From Inia geoffrensis (lineage: Eukaryota > Chordata > Mammalia > Artiodactyla > Iniidae), in the NCBI GenBank assembly GCA_036417435.1, contig CM070913.1:93239373-93303372 (forward strand): 64,000 bases of DNA, in the 5' to 3' direction. Below, piece by piece: positions 21,701-29,592 of this stretch. Numbering within the stretch: position 1 is the first letter of the stretch; every line of letters starts with the position of its first letter. A program made the position numbers and the translations under genes. Below the pieces are notes generated by a model. It searched no databases. It was given only the letters and a program-made list of their open reading frames with translations, and was not told where the DNA came from.

Positions 21701-24438
21701 TTGGATTCGTTTAGCCCTGTGGTGAAAGCAGTCAGAGCCTGCCTACTCTCACCACCCCCCCTCCCCCAGTGGAACAAGTGCCACAGAATCTGCAGGGAGG
21801 CGTCCCCGTCCACCCCTCCCACCTTTGCCCTCACAGCCTGGCATGCCTCCTTGCCACCTTCACGCTCACGCAAAACACTAAACACAAAAATACAAACAGC
21901 AATCTGTGTATTTAGGCTTCCGTGGTTTGGTTTGTTTCGAGGTTTGGTTTTCCAAATGTGGCATGTTTTTATGCTCTTCTCACTCAGCTGTATGTGGTGA
22001 ATTTCCACTGAGGTCAACAGATGTTGCTGTAACTTGTGTTACTATTGTCCTTCTTTGCACTTTTACTTATTGAGTAAAGTAGCACCTGCCAGCAGTACGT
22101 GATTCCAGAGGCACAAAATGCACTCACAGCGAAGTCAGTCCTCACCGCTGACCTACCAGCCCCCTCCCTGGGGCAGACATTTGTGCGTGTGCGTGTCCTT
22201 CCAGAGAGATTCCACACGTGTGTAGAAAGCCAAGCGTGTAGATATACATGCGTGAACCCAGTGGGATGTCTCCTGTCGCTGCTCTGTGCCTCAGCTCTGG
22301 CCCCAGGGCCCGCGGAGGCCTCTGTGTCTGTGAAGATGCCTGGGTCTCGGGGCTGAGCTGCACTGCGGTACGCGTGTGCTCTGCCCTGTTTTTAAGTCCT
22401 GGATCGGTGGGCATTTAAGTTCCTGACCTTTTGTCGTCACAAATGATGTCGCTGTGAGTACTGTCCGTGGACAGAGCTCAGGACTCGGAATCGGGGCCCC
22501 AGCACGCACGCTCAGCGTTTCTGTAGAAAGTGCCCAGCTGGCTTCTCGATGCTTCGCTGGCAGCGTAGAGAGCGCCTGCTCGTCCAGGTGCGCTCGCTCA
22601 GCGATCCGTCTTTTGCATTCTGCACGGCGAGCATGGGGCTCAGTTTCGTCTGCTTTTCTCTCTTGACTAAACTGCTGTGGTCGCTGGGCCTCTGCAGGCG
22701 GTGATGCGGGCGTGCAGCGTCCTTCGGGGATGCTTGTCCCCGTGGCCTTGCCCAGCCCAGCTCCTCGGGGCAGCTTGGAGTGGGACTGCCTCCCAGCCCG
22801 GCCCTCTCTCTGCCCCCAGGCCCAGGAAGGATGTGCCCCACAGATGCAGCGGCCACTTTGACGCGGTGGCCCAGATCCGAGGCGAGGCCTTCTTCTTCAA
22901 AGGTAACCCCCTCGGGGTCCAGCGGCCGGCGGGCAGAAGAGCAGACCCCACTCTGTGCCCCAGGCCGGCCACCTGCAGCCCCACCCCGTGTCCCCCCAGG
23001 CAAGTACTTCTGGCGGCTGACCCGCGACCGGCACCTGGTGTCGCTGCAGCCGGCACAGGTGCACCGCTTCTGGCGGGGCCTGCCGCTGCACCTGGACAGC
23101 GTGGATGCCGTGTACGAGCGCACCAGTGACCACAAGATCGTCTTCTTCAAAGGTGGGTGCCCCCCGATCTGGGTGCCTGCCGGGCATCGCTGACCGGGGG
23201 CCACAGCCCGCACTCCCCAGGACCCCCAAAGCTCGCATCCACGCAGGAGGCCAGTCCTGTGCTTTGCTCTGTGGGTCCAGAGCTCAGAGCAGAGAGTATC
23301 ACATTCATGTGTGCACTCAACCAATTTGTAGTTATTGAGCACCTGCTACGTGCTCTGCACCGTGGCAGGCCTTGCAGGCACGCAGTGGGCAAGACACGAA
23401 AATCCCTGCCCTCGTTCTGGGGTGGGAGACACACGATAAGCACCTGCAGGTAATGAGGGAGTTAATTTCAGATAGACCTGAGGGAACAGCATACCCGGCA
23501 GAGGGAGCTGCCAGTGCAAAGGCCCTGAGGCAGGAACGATCTTGCTGATTGAAAGAACCTGGGAGAGGGTGATGAGGCTGGATCGGAGTGAAGGGCGAGG
23601 AGGCGGGGGTGGGAAGTGCAGGTCGACGCCAGGGGCCACGGGAAGGAGCTGGATTTAGCCTAAGAGCAGGGGGAGACTGCTCTCCCATCTCAGTCCAGGG
23701 TGACAGGTCCACTGGAGGAGGGGTGTCACTTCACCCTCAACAGCCCCGCTCCCGGGCGGGGCTGGGGTGGTGGTTCCTGCCCTTGGGGAGCATGCTGTCT
23801 CTTTGGGGAGAAGGTAAGGTGCCCCGCCTACAGCAGGAGACTGAGCCCTGCCAGTTCTGTGGGCGCTTGGGGGGCTGTGAGCCTTCCTCAGTCTCACGCA
23901 CTGCTGTATGTACGTGCCGCTGTGTTTTGGGGGCGCAGGGTCTGTAGCTCCCCAGAGTGAAGCCACCCTGCTGCCCTGACCCAGGCTCTCCAACCGGGCC
24001 TCCCTTGCGTGGTACCTGGGCTCGACCCCTCCACACTCACCCTGACGTGCCCCCTGACAGTGGAATCACCGTCTCCCGGGCTGGATGTCAAGGGCCGGCC
24101 ACAGTCATGGTGGGGGGACCTGTCTGGCATCTTCTAAGTAACCTGGATTATTTCTCAACATTTAAAAATCGGGAGAACCCCACAAGAAACCACAGCTCCA
24201 GACTTGAAATATGAGACAGTGTGGGCACTTGGGGCCTGTGCACTTGCCCGGCAGCATCAGCTGGAGCAGGTCAGGCTGCCCTGTCGACGTCACCCGACGT
24301 GTGTGCCCACTCAGAGGAAGTCCTCACAGCCCTTCTCATTGTGATTGACGGGGCCCTGCCTGCAGCTGTGCCGTCGTTTCCTTCGGTTGTTGCCATTCTC
24401 TGACAGATGATTTTTTAGAAATTATTGTTAATTATGGT

Positions 24439-24481
<43 letters not shown>

Positions 24482-27400
24482 CGTAAAAGTTACCGTCTTA
24501 ACCATTTTTAAGTGTAGAGTTCAGGGGCATTAAGTACTTTCACACTGTGTGCGACCATCACCACCGTCCATCTCTAAAGCTTTTTCATCTTGTAAAGTTG
24601 AAACTCTGTCCCCATGAAACACTCACCCCCATCCCCCCACTCCAACCCCTGGCACCCACCAGCCTGCTTTCTGTCTCCATGGATCTGTCTGCTCTAGGGA
24701 CCTCATATCGTGGAACCACACAGGATTTGTCTTTTCGTGACTGGCTTATTTCACTGAGCATAACGTCCTCAAGGTTCATGCACAGTGTAGCAGGTGTCAG
24801 AATTCCCTTCCTTTTTTAAGGCTGAGTAGCGTTCCATTGTATGGATGGACCATATTTTATCATCTGTCGATGGATACTTGGGTTGCTTCCACCTCTTAGC
24901 TATTGTGAATAATGCTGCTGTAGACATGGGTGTACAGATGGCTCTTTGAGAACTTGCTTTCAATTCCTTTGTGTATATACCCAGGGGTGGGGTTACTGGA
25001 TCCTGTACTATTTCTATATTTAATTTTTTGAGGAACTGCCAAACTTTCTTCCACAGCAGCCGTTCCCATTTTACATTCCCACCAGTGGTGCCCAATTCCC
25101 CCCATCCTCACCTACGCTTGCTGTTTTCTGGGGGCGGGTTTGATCGTGCCCATCCTACTGTGAGGTGGTGTCTCGTTAGGGTTTCGACATGCATTTCTCT
25201 GATGATTAGTGACGTTGAGCATCTTCTCACGTGCTTACTGACCACTTGAATATCTTCCTTGGAGAAATGTCTATTCCAGGCCTTTGCCCAGCCAAAGATT
25301 TTTTTTTTTTTTTTTTTTTGCGGTACGCGGGCCTCTCACTGTTGTGGCCTCTCCCGTTGCGGAGCACAGGCTCCGGATGTGCAGGCCCAGCGGCCATGGC
25401 TCACGGGCCCAGCCGCTCCACGGCACGTGGGATGGGATCTTCCCGGACCGGGGCACGAACCCATGTCCCCTGCATCGGCAGGTGGACTCTCAACCACTGC
25501 GCCACCAGGGAAGCCCAGATTTTTTTAATGTTTTGTTTCTTTTTCATTTGTATCTTCTGTTTTCATTTGTTTCTTTTTTCATTTGTTGTTTTGTTTTGTT
25601 TTTTTGGCCGCACCTTGCAGCTTGCAGGGTGAAAGCACAGAGCCCTAACCACTGGACCGCCAGGGAATTCCCTCATTTGCTTTCAGAATAACAGGGTCCA
25701 TTTGTTGCTAAACCGGGTGGGAGTGGGGGACATGACAACACGTACCCAAATCTGATTCCCACACTCCTGCGGCAGAGCAGCTGAGGATGTTTCCAGAGCA
25801 GAGCGTCAAGGACACACCCAACAAGGGTCTTAATCACACCATCTCCAAAAGCTTTACGTGCAGATTTGAAGTTCTTGGTGATTTCTAAAGTTCTGCTTCT
25901 GTGGAATCTGACGAGGCTGCACACATGCAGGTGCCAGTGCCCTTTCTGCTTTGCCCGTGAACATGCCCAGCCCGCCGCACAGCAGAAGTGGACAAGGCCC
26001 CGCTGACTGAAGTGGCTTCTCGGGGTGGGAGCGGGGAGTCTTGCCCCCTGGGTGTGATGCGGCCACCTCATCTGGCCCCGCGTCCCCAGGCTGCTGGCAC
26101 GAGTGAGACCCCCTGCCGGGAGCACAGCAGGCGCTCGGTGAACCCGCCTGGGACTTACGCCATGGGCACTGCGCATCGGGGTGCCCGTCTGTGGGAGGAG
26201 CAAGGGCTGGGGCCCCCGCCCGGCGGGCTGGGCGAACCCCGGCCCACGGCTCTTTCTCTCGCCCCCAGGAGACAGATACTGGGTGTTTAAGGACAATAAC
26301 GTAGAGGAAGGCTACCCGCGGCCCATCTCGGACTTCGGCCTCCCGCCGGGCGGCGTCGATGCTGCCTTCTCCTGGGCCCACAATGACAAGACTTATTTCT
26401 TTAAGGACCAGCTGTACTGGCGCTACGATGAGCACACACGGCGCATGGACCCTGGCCACCCCGCCCAGAGCCCCCCGTGGAGGGGCATCCCCAGCACGCT
26501 CGACGATGCCATGCGCTGGTCCGATGGTGAGCCGGGCGCCGGGGGAAGGGCGAGTCTGGGGCAGCCTCAGCCTCCACACCTGGGGAGCGGGGATCCAGCG
26601 GCAGATGCGTGCGTCTGCCCCCCCCCCGCCGCAGACACCACCCGACCCCGGAGGAGCCCCTGGGTCGCCCCCTCTTGTGCTTGTTCACCTTTCAGGGTCC
26701 CTTCCTTGGCCCCCCCCCCCATCACCCCTCCAGCCATAGCAGCCTCGCCTCCTGCTCTCACACACACACACACACACACACACCTCAGGGCCTTTGCACC
26801 TGCCGTGCATCCCCCCCCCCAACACTTTCCCCACCGGCTTCAGGCCTCTGCCCAAACGTCATTGCAGCGCCCCTGGCTGCAGTGAGAAGTACAGCACCCT
26901 CCCACAGGGGCAGCTCCACCCATACGGGAAGTTTCATTTGTTCTATTTGCAAAGCCGTGTCCCCAGTACCTAGAACAGCCTGGCACATAGTAGGCCCTCA
27001 GTAAATAAATAGTAGGGGGAAAGCAGAGGTCACCTCATCCATCCCCCTGCCTCCAGGCGGCTCCTTGAGCTTTCCCCGGCCTGTAATGCTGTGAGTGCCC
27101 ACAGATGGGCTCCCCGTAGGCTGAGACCAAGACTCTGACTCTTACCCGAGACATTCTACATCCGTCCTTCCTGCTCGGCCCGCAGCTCTCTGCATCCCGT
27201 CCTCCTGCCGTCTAGAGTCTAGAGCGAATCCCGCGTGCTGCAGCGGCCGGAGCTCAGCTGCCTGCCCTCTTCGCCCCACAGGTGCCGCCTACTTCTTCCG
27301 CGGCAAGGAGTACTGGAAGGTGCTGGATGGCGAGCTGGAGGTGGCGCCCGGGTACCCGCAGCCCACGGCCCGGGACTGGCTGGTCTGCAGAGACCCGCCC

Positions 27401-27595
27401 GCTGACCCCGAGGGCGCAGACGGAGAGGCCGGGGCCCACGCCCGGCCGGGCCAGCGCGACCACAGCCGCTCAGAGGACGCCTACGAGGTCTGTTCCTGCA
27501 CCTCCATCGCCGCCGCAGCACCGCGGGCCGCGGGCCCACTGCTGGCCGCGCTGCTGGGCTTCCTGTGGACAGCGGCCCGGGCCCTGGCGCTGTGA
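6645..27595 (+). CDS. MMP17: MMP17 (MT4-MMP), GPI-anchored matrix metalloproteinase, 10 coding exons
   Basis: Zinc endopeptidase of the extracellular surface, held by a GPI anchor (MT-MMP family). Ten exons (6645-6788, 16523-16655, 17474-17603, 18100-18383, 19318-19494, 21032-21131, 22820-22902, 23000-23152, 26269-26526, 27282-27595) join in frame to 591 residues; human MMP17 is about 603. All introns are GT-AG. Order of domains: signal peptide ~1-35; propeptide with cysteine switch PRCSLPD (C105); furin site RRRR (117-120), so the mature enzyme starts at Q121; catalytic domain with [11 protein letters not shown] (zinc ligands H243, H247, H253; catalytic E244) and Met-turn M261; proline/glutamate-rich hinge ~287-328; hemopexin domain closed by C332 and C523; stem with C558 and C560; hydrophobic GPI-attachment tail to 591. 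No transmembrane-plus-cytoplasmic tail is present, which separates it from MT1/2/3/5-MMP. Residue identity throughout makes MMP17 rather than MMP25 the clear call. Confidence 0.97.
7251..8995. other. MMP17 intron 1, first part: no repeat recognised
   Basis: GC-rich unique-looking intron. Long open frames on the minus strand (7532-8479) reflect low stop density in GC-rich DNA. No splice-bounded exon is recognised. Confidence 0.5.
8996..9330 (-). repeat. Old LINE-like fragment in MMP17 intron 1
   Basis: AT-richer than its surroundings. It begins with 'ttattttatttctgagtaggtaatac' and has the blocks 'ggagaacggtccatgttgg' and 'gcagcctgttcctaatagttcgcc', which resemble very old L1 (L1ME-type) 3' regions in reverse complement. 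Family assignment is tentative. Confidence 0.4.
9331..10149. other. MMP17 intron 1, no repeat recognised
   Basis: GC-rich unique-looking intron. It holds a 15-base hyphenated palindrome gggtgac-c-gtcaccc at 9695-9709 and G-rich runs just upstream (9672-9697). Confidence 0.45.
10150..10262 (+). repeat. MIR fragment
   Basis: 'gggcctcagtctcctcatctgtaaagtgggg' is the conserved MIR block. The rest is diverged. Confidence 0.6.
10680..10850 (+). repeat. L2 LINE 3' fragment
   Basis: Contains the L2 landmarks 'ggttcctgccacagggcctttgcacgagctgttcccactgcc' and 'ttctcatccttcaggtgccaaccc'. Confidence 0.65.
10865..11060 (+). repeat. MIR SINE, nearly full length
   Basis: Runs from 'ctgaagccagatagcctgggttcccctcccagctctgcac' through 'gacctctctgcacctcagtttcctcatctgtaaaatgg' to 'ataataatagcacccacc'. 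It is followed directly (to about 11125) by an L2-type phrase 'attgagcgcctactgtgtgccac'. Confidence 0.8.
11126..11624. other. MMP17 intron 1, no clear feature
   Basis: No exon or identifiable repeat. Confidence 0.4.
11625..11775 (+). repeat. Diverged MIR fragment
   Basis: Only the block 'gggcctccgtttcctcaactgtgccgtggggctaatgacac' is convincing. Confidence 0.45.
11776..12499. other. MMP17 intron 1, with a short tandem repeat
   Basis: Holds the perfect decamer repeat 'cgttaaacat' twice in tandem (12337-12356), continuing into 'cgttaacg'. Otherwise nothing recognised. Confidence 0.45.
12500..12575 (+). repeat. MIR fragment
   Basis: 'ccttgggcaggacacccacctctctgggcctcggtttccccatctgca' is the MIR core. 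Confidence 0.65.
12576..13137. other. MMP17 intron 1, no feature recognised
   Basis: GC-rich intron sequence with no repeat or exon that I can name. Confidence 0.4.
13138..13190. repeat. GA-rich simple repeat
   Basis: A purine-only tract of GA and GAAA units, 'gagagggagagagaaagag..' . Confidence 0.7.
13191..14250. other. MMP17 intron 1, no feature recognised
   Basis: Unique-looking intron sequence. Several open frames exist, but none has recognisable protein similarity. Confidence 0.4.
14251..14345 (-). repeat. L1 3'-terminal fragment (antisense)
   Basis: 'ttttattggagtatagttgatttacaatgt..gttagtttctg' is the reverse complement of the artiodactyl-type L1 3' end, severely 5'-truncated. Confidence 0.75.
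14346..15175. other. MMP17 intron 1, no feature recognised
   Basis: Contains an A13 run at 15020-15032. Nothing else I can name. Confidence 0.4.
15176..15636 (-). repeat. Long CHR-type SINE (antisense) with 15-bp target-site duplication and internal 58-bp tandem duplication
   Basis: Element at about 15191-15621, minus strand, with its head at the right ('accagggaagccc') and a T-run plus ATTT repeats at the left. It is flanked by perfect duplicates ggctgagtgcttttt (15176-15190 and 15622-15636). Inside, 15402-15459 and 15460-15517 are exact tandem copies. It lies in MMP17 intron 1. Confidence 0.93.
15637..15899. other. MMP17 intron 1, no feature recognised
   Basis: Short unique stretch with nothing nameable. 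Confidence 0.4.
15900..16065 (-). repeat. MIR SINE (antisense)
   Basis: 'taggcgaggaaacagcccagagggggtgtgacttgcctcagttgcacagtgag' is the reverse-complement MIR core. 'gggatttgcacccaggcagcc..ctccggagtctgggccc' is its 5' part. Confidence 0.75.
16523..16655 (+). CDS. MMP17: MMP17 exon 2: propeptide
   Basis: Follows acceptor tgcccacag. It encodes residues 49-92 plus the first base of codon 93 ([17 protein letters not shown]..., the conserved first helix region of MMP propeptides). The donor is gtcagt, weaker than the other donors of this gene because of C at +3, but its phase (1) fits exon 3 exactly. Confidence 0.95.
16656..17473. other. MMP17 intron 2
   Basis: 818-bp intron. No repeat identified with confidence. 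It ends in a pyrimidine-rich tract (cccgcccgcccgtccgccctgcag). Confidence 0.6.
17474..17603 (+). CDS. MMP17: MMP17 exon 3: cysteine switch and furin site
   Basis: Completes D93 and ends two bases into codon 136. It carries PRCSLPDL (cysteine switch, C105), RRRR at 117-120 immediately before Q121 (furin cleavage) and the sequon NLS at N132, which corresponds to the first N-glycosylation site of the human enzyme. Confidence 0.96.
17645..17995 (-). repeat. MaLR LTR-like element (antisense) filling MMP17 intron 3
   Basis: Landmarks in reverse complement: 'gagacaggaatttatcctctcagttctggaggccagaaatccgagatc', 'tgctgccagcagccc', 'tctgtgtccccttctgtctg', 'attccagaatgagctcatctcc' and 'cccatttccaaataaggg'. 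It occupies about 350 of the 496 bases of the intron. Confidence 0.7.
18100..18383 (+). CDS. MMP17: MMP17 exon 4: first part of catalytic domain
   Basis: Encodes residues 136-230 plus one base. It contains the start of the catalytic fold ([20 protein letters not shown]) and the structural zinc/calcium region (H189, D191, H204, D216-H218, with FDGPGG and AHAFFPG). The string [10 protein letters not shown] is typical of all MMPs. It ends at ..FRSS before donor gtgcgt. Confidence 0.97.
18384..19317. other. MMP17 intron 4
   Basis: 934-bp GC-rich intron with no repeat that I can name. It ends with the acceptor tgtccccag. Confidence 0.6.
19318..19494 (+). CDS. MMP17: MMP17 exon 5: zinc-binding active site
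   Basis: Encodes residues 231-289 plus one base. It includes the full catalytic signature [11 protein letters not shown] (H243-H253) and the Met-turn SIM at 259-261, then the end of the catalytic domain (..[13 protein letters not shown]). All three zinc ligands and the catalytic glutamate are present, so the enzyme should be active. Confidence 0.98.
19495..19824. other. MMP17 intron 5, first part
   Basis: No repeat recognised. Confidence 0.4.
19825..19940 (-). repeat. MIR SINE (antisense)
   Basis: 'gcaaagcacttacatgtattaagtcatccagtctttacaacctgtgaagtaggtacc' is the reverse-complement MIR 3' half, followed by the diverged 'gagagatgggagcactgag' core. Confidence 0.75.
20250..20765 (-). repeat. 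Old L1 3' fragment (antisense) in MMP17 intron 5
   Basis: Reverse-complement L1M landmarks: 'tattgaagtaaaatttacg', 'gacatttggtacaatcacaatgttg', 'aaatggaatcatacaac', 'ttggtggacatttgggttgtttcc' and 'attatgaataatgcggctgtg'. It is the same kind of segment as at 1-340, 24483-25290, 36030-36600 and 50940-52110. Confidence 0.8.
21032..21131 (+). CDS. MMP17: MMP17 exon 6: proline-rich hinge
   Basis: Encodes the hinge between catalytic and hemopexin domains, residues 290-322 plus two bases ([20 protein letters not shown]..). The exon is short (100 bp). Compared with the human protein as I recall it, there are about five extra residues (DAPEP-like). The human NRS sequon is replaced by DRS (D318, codon GAT at 21115-21117). 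Confidence 0.93.
21132..21339. other. MMP17 intron 6, first part
   Basis: No feature recognised. Confidence 0.4.
21340..21650. repeat. Old interspersed repeat, family not named
   Basis: 'ggacggctgcataacaagcagccc..tggcatgaaaccatcac' followed by 'gtgggttctgtgggtcaggaacttggacagggcac' and 'ctgactcgaaggctgggctc' are phrases of a dispersed mammalian repeat that I recognise as recurrent but cannot name. It contains 'gtcgggg' twice (21461-21474). Confidence 0.45.
22070..22480 (-). repeat. Old LINE fragment (antisense) in MMP17 intron 6
   Basis: Phrases 'gtgtccttccagagagattccacacgtgtgtag' and 'tgggcatttaagttcctgacc..cacaaatgatgtcgctgtgag' match the reverse complement of old L1 (L1ME-like) 3' regions. 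Confidence 0.5.
22820..22902 (+). CDS. MMP17: MMP17 exon 7: start of hemopexin domain
   Basis: Encodes residues 323-350 plus one base. C332 ([12 protein letters not shown]) is the first of the two cysteines that close the hemopexin propeller. It ends ..EAFFFK before donor gtaacc. The following intron is only 97 bp. Confidence 0.97.
23000..23152 (+). CDS. MMP17: MMP17 exon 8: hemopexin blades 1-2
   Basis: Encodes residues 351-401 plus one base ([20 protein letters not shown]..). It ends at ..HKIVFFK before donor gtgggt. The repeated FFKG/KYFW pattern is the blade signature of hemopexin repeats. Confidence 0.97.
23300..23720 (-). repeat. L2 LINE fragment (antisense) in MMP17 intron 8
   Basis: 'gtagttattgagcacctgctacgtgctctgcaccgtggcagg', then 'aaaggccctgaggcaggaacgatcttgctg' and 'aagaacctgggagagggtgatgaggctgg', are reverse-complement L2 3' phrases. 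Confidence 0.65.
24415..25295 (-). repeat. L1 3' fragment (antisense) with (AC)n in MMP17 intron 8
   Basis: A diverged L1 in reverse complement. Its landmarks run 'aagttaccgtcttaaccatttttaagtgtagagttcagggg', 'cctcatatcgtggaacc', 'catctgtcgatggatacttgggttgcttcc' and 'tgtgaggtggtgtctcgttagg'. The minus strand still encodes readable L1 ORF2 C-terminal phrases ([21 protein letters not shown]). The L1 continues past the SINE that follows. Confidence 0.85.
24442..24482. repeat. (AC)n microsatellite
   Basis: About 20 uninterrupted AC units at the edge of the L1 fragment. Pure arrays of this length are usually polymorphic. Confidence 0.95.
25296..25526 (-). repeat. Young CHR-type SINE (antisense) in MMP17 intron 8
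   Basis: T-run from 25300, then 'gcggtacgcgggcctctcac' and, at the right, the head 'accagggaagccc'. It has a short target-site duplication agattttttt (25296-25305 and 25517-25526). It lies inside the L1 fragment. Confidence 0.9.
25595..25672 (-). repeat. Truncated SINE (antisense)
   Basis: 'ccctaaccactggaccgccagggaattccc' is the reverse-complement head of the short SINE form, preceded by T-rich and 'ggccgcaccttgcag' text. Confidence 0.75.
25673..26268. other. MMP17 intron 8, last part
   Basis: No repeat named. The acceptor ctctcgcccccag is preceded by a pyrimidine tract. Confidence 0.5.
26269..26526 (+). CDS. MMP17: MMP17 exon 9: hemopexin blades 2-4
   Basis: Encodes residues 402-487 plus one base, beginning [20 protein letters not shown] and including two blade repeats ([30 protein letters not shown]). 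It ends ..DDAMRWSD before donor gtgagc. Confidence 0.98.
26690..27015 (+). repeat. L2 LINE 3' fragment in MMP17 intron 9, with (CA)n
   Basis: L2 phrases 'tcagggcctttgcacctgccg', 'aggcctctgcccaaacgtcattgcag' and 'cagtacctagaacagcctggcacatagtaggccctcagtaaata'. It is interrupted by a CA array at 26759-26783. The aataaa at its end belongs to the L2, not to MMP17. Confidence 0.75.
26759..26783. repeat. (CA)n microsatellite
   Basis: About 12 CA units inside the L2 fragment. Confidence 0.9.
27282..27595 (+). CDS. MMP17: MMP17 exon 10: last hemopexin blade, stem and GPI signal
   Basis: Encodes residues 488-591 and stop [23 protein letters not shown] ends the propeller, closed by C523 (DWLVC). A hydrophilic stem of about 35 residues follows, with C558 and C560 (EVCSC); a stem cysteine is the one reported to form MT4-MMP dimers. 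The final 30 residues are hydrophobic and alanine/leucine-rich with no charged tail beyond them except one R, as expected for a GPI-attachment signal. The omega site is probably near the SCTS at 559-562. Confidence 0.95.
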
Positions 27596-28375
27596 CATTC
27601 GGCGCTGGCCTGCGACAGTACAGAAGGGGCCACGGCCCAGAGCCACAACATGCAAGGACTGATGCCCGCCCCTGCAGCGCCTGAGCCGAGCGTCCCTGCA
27701 GAGCGGACCCCGCCTTGCAGGTGGGGACGGCGCCGCCAGCCCCCCGGGCCGAGGCCACCGGGTGCAGCCGCCGCCCCCCCGACGCGGCAGAGGCCAGCAG
27801 AGGGCGCTGCTCCCCGGGCGCGGGTGCAGGGGGAGCTCCCGCCTGGCCTGCCTGCCCTCTGCCAGCGGGGGGGAGGTTGCGTCACGTCCGGCCGGGTCGG
27901 GCCGGGAGCCGTGCTTTCAGCGAGCGAGGGACTGAACCTCACGGAGGTTGACCGAGGAGCCAGGGGTAGGCTGGGCTGGGGGCGTTACATCAGGTCCGCA
28001 GGCCCTGGCAAGAGCGGCCCGGAGGGCCACGGGCACCCCCTCCGCATCACCTGCCGCAGAGCCGCCCCCGGTGCTTCCGCCCGCCCGTGGGGTTTCCTCT
28101 CCTGGTCCCGGTGGGCCCGCCGGCTGCCTTGACCAGGGCAGCCGCCTCCACAGGCGAGCCCCCAAGCTCGGGCCGTGGTGGGCTTCCCTTGTGACGCGTT
28201 TCAGACAAACACGATCTCTTCCTGCTTTGTAACGGCTCAGGCTCGGCTCCCTGACGCGCCCAGGCGGTCCGAGCGTGGGCGTCCTCCGGGGCCTCGAGGG
28301 GCTCCGCAGCCCTGGCCCCACTGGGGCGGGGGGCCTCCAGGAAGGCCTGTGCAGTGGTCACCAACACCTTCCTGC
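27596..28375 (+). other. MMP17: MMP17 3' untranslated region (end not determined)
   Basis: GC-rich sequence after the stop codon. By analogy with the human transcript the 3' UTR should be about 0.5 kb, but no AATAAA or ATTAAA is present here or for well over 1 kb downstream. The transcript end cannot be placed from sequence. Confidence 0.5.
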
Positions 28376-28470
28376 CCAGCGCTTACTTGACGACTCCATG
28401 ACCCCTGGGTCATTACACCCATTTCACAGATGGACAAGCTGAGGCCCAGCTCAGGGAAACGAACCTCCTG
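28376..28470 (-). repeat. MIR SINE fragment (antisense)
   Basis: 'cattacacccatttcacagatggacaagctgaggcccagctcaggg' is the reverse-complement MIR core. Confidence 0.75.
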
Positions 28471-28857
28471 CCCGCAGGCAGGGGTCGGGCCGGGTCGGGT
28501 CTCAGGACCTGGGGTTCTGGCACGTTCGCCCAACCCTCCCTGATGGACGGAGTGCCTGCCTGCACGTGCAGGTACTGCTCTCAGTGCGGGACGTGCAGAA
28601 CGAGACAAGGTTTTGGGTGAGGCACCTGGGACGCTGTCTGCCACCCCGAATGCCCCCGAGGGCCTCCCAACAGGAAGTGCAGGGAGGTGGCTCCGTCCCA
28701 TTGCTCCTTCTCCTTCTGGCTCCAAGGCCAGGATGGCAGCCACCGCCCTCCCACCCGGAGGGGCAAAGAGTGGGAGCTGTACCCCCTTCACCCGGGAGGG
28801 CGACCTTTCCCAGAAGCCCTGGCTGCCTGCCCGCTTTCACTGGCAGGGAGCGATTGA

Positions 28858-28975
28858 TCAGTGCTTCTCCTGGCGGTGCGTGGACATGGGGGTGGGGTGG
28901 TCCTTGCCCATCCCTGTCGCAGCCATAGATAACCCCAAAGGTAGGGTCACCTGGGTTGAGAACCTCTGGTCTAGA
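28858..28975. repeat. hAT-Charlie (MER5-type) DNA transposon remnant
   Basis: The ends 'cagtgcttctcc' and 'gggttgagaacctctg' form the inverted terminal repeats typical of MER5-like non-autonomous elements. The 118-bp length fits an internally deleted copy. Confidence 0.6.
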
Positions 28976-29104
28976 GGACTCACCACCCCTCCCTGGGGCT
29001 GGGGCAGGTGAACACCTGCAGCAAAAATGGTGTCGGTTAGGAAGAGGAGAGTAGGTGATGTGAGCATCAGGCCATAAGGGGGTGCGAAGAGCCCCTGCAG
29101 GGGC

Positions 29105-29235
29105 CGCTTTAGAGCAGGGCTTCTCCAGGCGGGGTGCCCAGCCAGCAGCATCGACATCACCCAGAGCCGGTAGAAATGCGGATTCTCAGGCCTGGCCCTA
29201 CCTGCTGATCAGAAGGCTGGGGGTGGGGCCGGCCA
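29105..29235. repeat. hAT-Charlie (MER20-like) DNA transposon remnant
   Basis: 'gagcagggcttctc', 'catcgacatcacccagagccggtagaaatgcggattctcagg' and 'gggggtggggccggcc' are the phrases of this class. One terminal repeat is missing. Confidence 0.5.
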
Positions 29236-29568
29236 TGTGTTACCCTCCCCCCTTTCTGTGAGTGTGATACACGGGGAAGTTTGTGAACAGCTGCTTTCCA
29301 GGGGGCTCCGGAAAGGCCGCCTGAGCCGGGGAATGACCGGAAACAGGAGAAGGAGTTGGCTGTGCAGCGATCTGAGGGAGGGGGCCGGGGTGGGGGGCCG
29401 GGGCAGGGCAGGCGCACACGTCCTGGGGTGCAATGGCCCCGCGCAGCAGAAGCCCCTGCATCCTGGAGATTTCCCAGGAGGAGAGCGGGAAGCGCAAGGC
29501 CAGCCCACATGGGGCATGGTAGGCTGCTCTAAGGCTCTGGCCCTCATTCCCTGCATCGTGAGAGTTAT

Positions 29569-29592
29569 CACACACACACACACACACACACC
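29569..29592. repeat. (CA)n microsatellite
   Basis: About 12 CA units. Confidence 0.9.

Noticed and set aside
22512..23342. Open frame of 276 codons on the minus strand across MMP17 exons 7-8
   Set aside because: It is the shadow of conserved coding exons on the + strand; the exon phases and hemopexin motifs show the + strand is the coding one.
27003..27008. AATAAA as the MMP17 polyadenylation signal
   Set aside because: It lies in intron 9, upstream of the last exon, as the conserved end of an L2 element.
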